Source: Lentinus brumalis | Lineage: Eukaryota > Basidiomycota > Agaricomycetes > Polyporales > Polyporaceae | Length of the DNA stretch: 64,000 nt | Reading direction: 5' to 3' | Assembly: GCA_001792895.1 (NCBI GenBank) | Contig: MARA01000015.1 | Coordinates: 620,001-684,000 of the forward strand | Part shown: piece by piece, positions 57,311 to 64,000 of the stretch | Position numbering within the stretch: position 1 is the first letter of the stretch | Layout of the letters: each line of letters starts with the position of its first letter | Made by a program: the position numbers and the translations under genes | Notes under the pieces: generated by a model | Databases searched by the model: none | What the model was told of the DNA's origin: nothing | The model's input: only the letters and a program-made list of their open reading frames with translations

Positions 57311-60300
57311 ACAATGCGGTTACAGCCCGTTCAGAAGAGCTGTGAACCTCGTGGGAACACAGAAAGTTGTTTCTGGTACCAGAATCGATGCTAGAGGGTC
57401 GCATACGAGACACCGGCCTTGGTCTGCAAGCGAACATGTCTAGGGCCGATGACCAGCCCGGAGCCGGTGTTCTGCGCTCGAACGTCACTCATTAAGTACA
57501 GGCGGCCATCGACTACTGAAGGTACGTCTGTATTCAGAGGATTCTCGGGCACGGCCGGCCGCCGTGCGCGGTAAAGTGCTGCCAGCTTTCGGGACAAAGC
57601 AGTTGAGGTATGTTCCCGTATCCTCCAGGTGAACTGCATGCTCAGACCTCACGGATACGTCCTGCGCAGCGGCTGGAGCCTGGGCTGCGCCTGTTCTGTT
57701 CGGGCATCCGTTGCAGTTTCGACTTAGCTGATCACGCTCCCGGACGACTCGGAAGTCTCCCAACTGACAATCTAGTAGTAGCTCACTGCGGGTGTTGCCC
57801 CTGTCGCATCTCACGACCGTCAAGTCATACTTCGGCACGCTGCACACGGTCATTCACGCTGGCTGAAGCATCCGCACAAGCGATATCAGCGACCGGCACC
57901 CTGGTGAGTGAACCGGGCGTAAGTAGATCGCGCATCCCGCAAGGGGAACTTGGCTTAATCGGCCCATTGCCTTCAAGAAACACCGAATACAGATGTTCAC
58001 ACCAGACGCATGTCAAGCACTGCAACGACGGCCCATTCTTGCACGTATACAAGTTCATATATGGTCAGAAGCTATTCGCTTTGGCATGCGGTCGGGTTGA
58101 CTGACTGCCTCGCTCGCAGATGACCTAGCTTTGGCCGGGCAATCCTCCGCCTGCGCTCACCGTAAAGCTCTGGATGGCGAGTCCTGAGTCAGTAGTTAGG
58201 AAGTACCCTCCGGCATAAGCCGTCCTGGAGGAGCTCTGGAGTCTGGCGACATGGACACGGGCAAATCGACGTCTGCTGTCCCGTTTCGTCACTGGATCCA
58301 CGCACGAGCAAACGATCCTCCTCGGTGAACACGTCCGCCTCATATGGATGCGCCAATCACTTCAATCAAACGTGTACGACACGTCTAGGACGTACCGCAA
58401 ACGGTCTGTTCGCCAGCTGCTCAGTCCGAGTCCGACGCCCTCCAGATCTCCTCCAGCGATTCGCCGCACTATCAGGGCAGGCCGTCGCTCTCTGCGTCGT
58501 TCGTCACGTACTACGGCATGACCTCTAGCATTTGGGGAGTCCGCGCAGGGTTGTACTCACAGTACCGGGTAACTCAGGGTTACTATCCAGGTCAAGCTCA
58601 GTAGAGCGAATGGACGGTTTCGAACCGTCCAGATGCACTGAGCATCGTGCCTCAGCTGACGTCGGATAACCCACCTCGCTACGTCCTCCAGACGCTACGC
58701 ATCAAGGTTCTGAACTGGCATGGCGCGCTCACGATGCGTATGTTCTCTCCTCGGGCAGCTCATGCGTCTCACACAACCTCACAGGTTCGACACGCATGCT
58801 CGCGGCCCTCCGCGCAAGTGCTGCTTGAGCCTGCCCGGTACGCTGTCTACACATGTCCGTACAGCTCACGATCCATATCATTTCACACGTCTCGCATTCC
58901 TTGGAAGTCCACACCGCCTACATGTCTGCCATCGAAGACGTCTCCCAGTAAGTACCTCGCGTTCCTACAGCTCGATCATGCCTCGGGGTTCCTTGCGGTG
59001 CTCAGTGGCTGCCGGCAGCTGAGATCTCCGGCTCGATGATGGGAACTCGAGTCTCGACATCGCAGCCTATGTCGCCGTCTCGCCTCAGAGAGTAGTATCT
59101 CCAGCGCAGCACCCTATCTGACGAACACTGTAGGCGATGACTCCCTACTCACCCATGGGCCATGCAGCTGGGAGTACCGGTTCTTCCAAGCTTGAACTTG
59201 ATCATTGCGTCCTCGACAGATCCCGGAAACCGCTCGACCAAGCGTGAATGCGGACAGCAGGCCATGCTCAGGCTGTTCGGTCCGTGGCATACGTCCCTCC
59301 AGACCCAGAGCGGTCAGCGCGAATCCGAACATTGATGCTGTCAGAATCGGATTCGGAAGTGCGGCAGTAACCACACGGTCGCCACAGCGCCGTTCGGCGG
59401 CCTGTTCTGTTCGGGCTGACTTCTGTATGATAGCTCGCACACGAGACTCGCAACGATCCTCCCCAGGGACTCGCACCTGCCATCATGGCGTGCCCACGTA
59501 AAGTCCAAGTCTGCGGGCTGCAATGGTGAACACTGCAGTGCACCTGCTGCTACGAAGAACGAGTACCAAGGCAAGCCTTTCAGCGTTGCAGATCACGTAG
59601 CAAACCCATCCCCCGGCCGAACATCTCACGGTGTCATCGCGTTTCAAACGTCCACGACTGCCTGGCAGTTCGATTTCCCTGCTCCTTGTTCCCTCGAGTG
59701 CAAGTTTGATGTCCTATCCTTCGCGTCTCGCCGACGAGTTGACGTGCTGAGCTGAGTACTACGCTCAGCTGGACACTCCCTCAAGACAATCTCACAGTCG
59801 CAGACGGACCTGCTCAACTTGAGGCACACACGACTCATGGCACGCTCTGATCGGTACGAAAAATCACCAAATGTCATTCAAGGCACCTGCAAGGACGGAC
59901 GCAAACAGGGCCGCAAATCGGCGCACGATCCCCGCCTCCGAGTCTGCAGCAAGTGCGGTACGTCCGCGACTCGTCGCTCCGCCCCAACGCCGCGTGGTTA
60001 AGTGAGTGTCGGCCCGACGCGCAGGACGCGAGCACCGGCGGCGGGACCCGCTCACCGCCGAGGTCGCCGTCCCCAAATGCAGCAGCGATCGTGCAATATT
60101 CTGGACGTCGCATCGGTGCGTGCGGCCAGGTCCGAGACTCGAGTCAGCGCGAGTCCGAGCGGGGGCCGGGAGGGTGCCTAAATAAGCTGGGTGAGCCACT
60201 CGGGCGGAAGGACAAGGGCGCACCTCTCTGAGTATCTTTCCCCCGCTCTCCCATCCCTCTGCCCACCGGCACACGTCGTCTCCTCTCTCGCTCGCGGCAC

Positions 60301-61619
60301 CTCCCCGCTGCTGTGGCCGTCGCAATGGCGGTCTGCTGCTCTCTGTCAGTTGCCCGCGCACAGGTACGCACCTTCGCTGCGACGTGTATGACACGAGCAC
60401 TTGGCTGACTACTGGCGATCGCAGACCCCGCCGGACGTGCAGAAGCGCATCGGATTGTTGGACGCTGACGGTGAGCGGCGGCTGCACATACTTTCGCATT
60501 GCACTGACGGCCAGCAAGGACGCGCAGCGAGGTATTGGTCAGCTTCGGGTGCGGTGAGTCGGCCTTGGTGCCTTTGCGGGACGGGCAGCGGACGGTGGAT
60601 GGTACATAGACCGGGCATGTTGTGGTGTCGTAGCGTAGACGCAGTCGTAATCTTGGCTTGCTAGTCCCGCGCCGCCGCTCTCGCCCGGACTCGCAGCGTT
60701 GTCTCCGAGCGGTGCTCTGCGGTGCTCGTGGGGCGGGTCTATTTCCGAGTTCTTGAGCTGCAGACAGCGAGCGCATTCAGGTGAGCACCGTGGTCACGCG
60801 TTGCAGACACGGACGACTTACTGATGCATGTGGCTTGCAGCCTCGCAGCCCCGGAGAGACTGTTGGACAAGGACGGTGAGTATGCCGTGTCCTCTCCTTC
60901 CCCCAGTATACTCGCTGACCATGAGGACACGTACCTAGGGTCGGGGCCGACGTGTGCATCGGTGTGCATATGGTATTCCGAAGGCAGCTTCCGGGTGGTC
61001 AGGGCCTTGGCCGCGACGCGCGCGATCTGACATGGTGAGCACTCGTGCGAATCGTCCCTGGACTCACCACTGAGACCTTCGTGTAGGAGATGCTTCTCGT
61101 CGCAAATGTTTGAAGCTGTGTTGAAGGGCACTCACAGGTAGACTGTAGTCGGCAAGTAGTGGGACGTGACACGGGCGTACGTACTGAAGAACTCATGGTG
61201 GCACTTGGGGCCGTATTCAGCCAGGGTGAGTGGACGCGGCGCGGGAGTTCGGGTGGGAGGGACGCGAGCGGGCGTGGACGTGCGGGACGGAGCAGGGGAG
61301 GGAGAGCGTGCCGCATATGTGTAGGACGTACCGTGTGCGCACACAGGACACGCGAGCAGCGAATGGAGACTCACAGATGGGACTGGCGTGGGGTGCGACG
61401 GCTGGGTGTATGCGCCCTGGATGGTCGCTGGAAAGCGCGTCGCGGAGGTCTATAGGCTTGCAGATGGAGTTGTCAGCTGGCTGCGTGCACGACGCGCGAC
61501 GTGCTGCACAGGAGAGACAGCGGCGGCGGTGCGCGTGAGGTGCATGGACGTCTGCTCGCACTGGAGGCAAGGGCGGGTGGGCAGGCGAGGGCAGGGCGAG
61601 GACGAGCAGACGCCGGCGT
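57311..61619. other. 4.3 kb without recognisable gene
   Basis: Several frames of 80-210 codons exist on both strands, but none shows a domain, a consistent splice pattern or the codon pattern of the neighbours. Two minus-strand pieces (DGRLYLMSDV near 57490 and AGGYFLTTDS near 58190) look alike but are too short to assign. Confidence 0.4.
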
Positions 61620-63970
61620 CATACACTCAGGTCATGACGCCTGGCGACGCTTTTCGAACTCCACTGCTTCGCAGCAACAGCCACGGCACACCTGGCTTCC
61701 TTGCAAGCGGCCGGTGACCGAACAGCACTGGTATGGTCATTATCTCATGGTTACTGCTGGTTACTGTGGCTTAAAGGAAGTGCGTCTACTCAATTAAAGA
61801 TCGACGGAACCTGGTGAGTAACCTGCTGTAACCTCATTGCTGGACGCTCTACACGTTGAACATCATCCTTCGAGATCCTGATTGCTGCCTCGACATACCT
61901 GCGACATACCTGAACAGGCCTGAACATCAACAAGGCATCGAAGTCGACATGACTACGTGGACAGACCTCCAGGGAGCGCCGGTTGCTGCGGCCGTCTTGT
62001 TCTTGCTTCTTGTGATGCGATTTATCTGACTTCGTGCCACTCTCACTACTTATCACCCATCCTACTGCTCGCTGCTCGACCTCATCGCTATGATCATCGA
62101 GGTGGACGATCGCGCAACGTCCGAGAACCCGCGCAAACGCGTCAAGCTCGAAGAGCCCGACCGCGACGAGAAGCCGTTCCAGGATCATCCGACGTTCTAC
62201 ATCGAGGACGGCAATGTCATCCTGCGCACGGGCGGGACGCTCTTCTGCGTGCACAAGTCTCTCCTCTCGAAGCATTCCCCTGTCTTCAGGGAGCTGTTCC
62301 AGCGGGACGCCGAACGCTTCCGCGGGCTGGCGCTCTATACGATGGAGGAGACACGGGAGGACCTGGAGGTGCTGCTGAACGTGATATACGATGGCTTGTG
62401 AGTACTGGCATACTCTCCCGTTCCTCCCTTCTATATCTTGCGACGAGTGGCTCCATCTGCGGTCGGAGAAGACTTCAGTGCCACCCAAGTACGCACGCGG
62501 TCGTTTGGGCTACCATCGCTTCGTGGGGATACAGGAGAGATCAGTCGGCTCCGCAGTAGTACGTGAAGCTTGAGTATTTGGCCCAGCAGTCCCGATGCAC
62601 GATCCTCGGGAAGAGCATACAGTGGACTCGCTCATTAATGCATGAGTTGACGGCTGCCCAGATGGGTGCTCCCCACCGAGAATCCGGTGTGTACATGCAT
62701 AGTCTTCGCGATGCAAAGGAAAAGGGGGTCCCGAAGTCTGGTGTAGTCGAACTCATCAGAGATAATCTGTCCTTGGATGGAACTTGGACGTCCGTCGGTC
62801 GACGGCTCTCGCTATGCTTTTTCTCGCTGTTCGATCGCGCTGACACGCCATTGCTCGCGCAGGCATATCGATGTCAAAGACTTGACAGTAGAAACCTTCC
62901 CCACCCTCGCCACCGTTCTCCGCATGGCATCAAAGTACAAGATCGAGCGACCGTGCCAGGCAATCGTCGCGCGCATCCGCCAACAGTGGCCTGCCAGCCT
63001 CGCCAACCACGATGCGCTAGTGGCACAGGTTCGAGCACCCGTGGCGCAACAGCTCGGCGCCGACGACAAGGGCAAAGCTCGGGACGCAGGACCTCTGAAC
63101 GCGAACATGAACGCCAACCCTCTTGCGGACATCAACGCGGCCGCGGCAGACTACTTTCGGCAGCAGGCAATGCGACCGAGTGCCAGTGGACCACAGCTCC
63201 CTGCCTCGTACGCTCGTGACGGACCCATCATGATCAACCCTTCGAGGCGGCGCATGGCTGTTCCCGCCCACATTCAACCCCTTGCTCCACCTCCGAACAT
63301 GGCGCAACCTGTGAATTATGGTGCTCACTTTCTCCCGATGGGAATGGGGCCTCCTCCTGCCGCCGCACAGGCTGAGCGGAACGACGCAGCGCAAGACCCG
63401 ATCCCCGGGCCGTCGAACGCCAAGCCTGCTGCCCCAGCTGTCGGTCCCGCCTTGGCTCAAGCCCCCGCTACCGCCGCCGCCGCCGCCCCTGCGCCTCCTG
63501 CAGAGAAGGAGGACCTCATCATCCACCCCGCGAGCGTCATCGCCGTCCTCCGCGAGTGCGGCTACAGCGACGCCGCGCTCTTCTTCCCGCTCTTCTACGC
63601 CCTCAGCCGCACGACGGCGCAGTTCGGCGGCGGCGCGCTCGGGTACCACCTCGCCCCGCTCTCCGCCGCGGACATGGAGCGCTTCATCGTCGGCATCGAG
63701 CGGCTGCGCGCGCGCCACACCGCGCTCGTCGTCTCCACGCCCTCGTTCGACTCCGTCCGCACCCCGGGCGGGTCGCTGCACTTCTGCCGGGAGGGCGCGC
63801 GCGAGCTGTGGACGGGCCTGGTGTACACGCTGCTCGTTACGAACGAGCAGCACGCGCACGAGCCGGTCGAGGAGTGGCAGGATATGGTGGCGAGCGTGAA
63901 TGTGCAGTATGGGCGGTACCAGGTCTGCGCCGAGTGCTGCAAGGCGGTTGTGGCGAAGATCCAGACGTAC
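61620..63970 (+). repeat. segmental duplication, copy 2 (2.35 kb)
   Basis: Partner of 52333-54691 in the same orientation, 9.3 kb apart; it includes promoter region, both BTB exons and the intron. Confidence 0.93.
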
Positions 63971-64000
63971 CGGGCTTCCTTGTGGGACTCACTCCCGCGG
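62090..64000 (+). CDS. BTB/POZ-domain protein, copy 2 (cut by window edge)
   Basis: Exons 62090-62397 (308 nt, as in copy 1) and 62863 to beyond 64000. The BTB core TFYIEDGNVILRTGGTLFCV is unchanged; visible changes include Asn to Asp before HPTFY and Ala to Val in LEVLLNV. The C-terminal segment reads AKIQTYRASLWDSLPR at the window end, a smooth continuation of the helical region, so this copy probably keeps the ancestral ending. Its 465-nt intron holds a short insertion relative to copy 1. Likely role: BTB-mediated protein interaction; partners unknown. Confidence 0.85.

Noticed and set aside
60144..60776. 210-codon minus-strand frame
   Set aside because: Arg/Ser/Pro-rich, overlapped by other open frames, no domain.

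Overview
The window looks like nuclear DNA of a basidiomycete fungus, most likely an Agaricomycete. The evidence is dense short spliceosomal introns (mostly 48-65 nt, GT..AG), TATA-containing promoters, a full 1,3-beta-glucan synthase gene, BTB/POZ genes of the agaricomycete type, and several copies of DUF6534-type membrane protein genes, a family expanded in these fungi. Nothing in the sequence fixes the species. All gene names and models come from reading the sequence; no database was searched.

Positions 1 to about 39.1 kb hold a dense array of four families: five DUF6534-type membrane protein genes (the first cut by the window edge), three small isoprenylcysteine-methyltransferase-like (ICMT-like) genes, four cytochrome P450 genes and two UbiA-superfamily genes. 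The left part is all on the minus strand and looks built by repeated copying of an ICMT / DUF6534 / P450 block. The right part has UbiA-1, UbiA-2, ICMT-3 and P450-4 on the plus strand, with one DUF6534 gene opposed. I read this as a candidate terpenoid (or meroterpenoid) biosynthetic cluster: a UbiA-type enzyme would cyclise or transfer a prenyl diphosphate, P450s would oxidise the product, and ICMT-like enzymes would methylate a carboxyl or hydroxyl group. No prenyl diphosphate synthase is visible. A tRNA-Gly(GCC) gene follows the last P450.

From 39.7 to 44.8 kb lie two tandem minus-strand paralogs that read as AAA+ ATPase relatives with a DUF7025-like front half but broken Walker A and Walker B motifs, so they look like dead ATPases. 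A 596-bp hAT-type MITE with an 8-bp target duplication and a GGA microsatellite lie between them. A relic of a third AAA gene lies at 36 kb. From 45.8 to 52.0 kb is the glucan synthase gene (FKS1 type, 11 exons). BTB genes at 52.8 and 62.1 kb belong to a 2.35-kb segmental duplication; the first copy has lost its original C-terminus. Between them, 54.9-61.6 kb holds no gene I can recognise but does contain a degenerate tandem repeat.

A compact, apparently young LTR element (21,860-23,367) with identical-looking 239-bp LTRs, a perfect TGACT target duplication and only a gag gene sits next to P450-3. Single-base losses, three of them within or beside short homopolymer runs, break glucan synthase, P450-3 and UbiA-2 (twice). 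Because glucan synthase is normally essential, some of these may be sequencing errors rather than biology.
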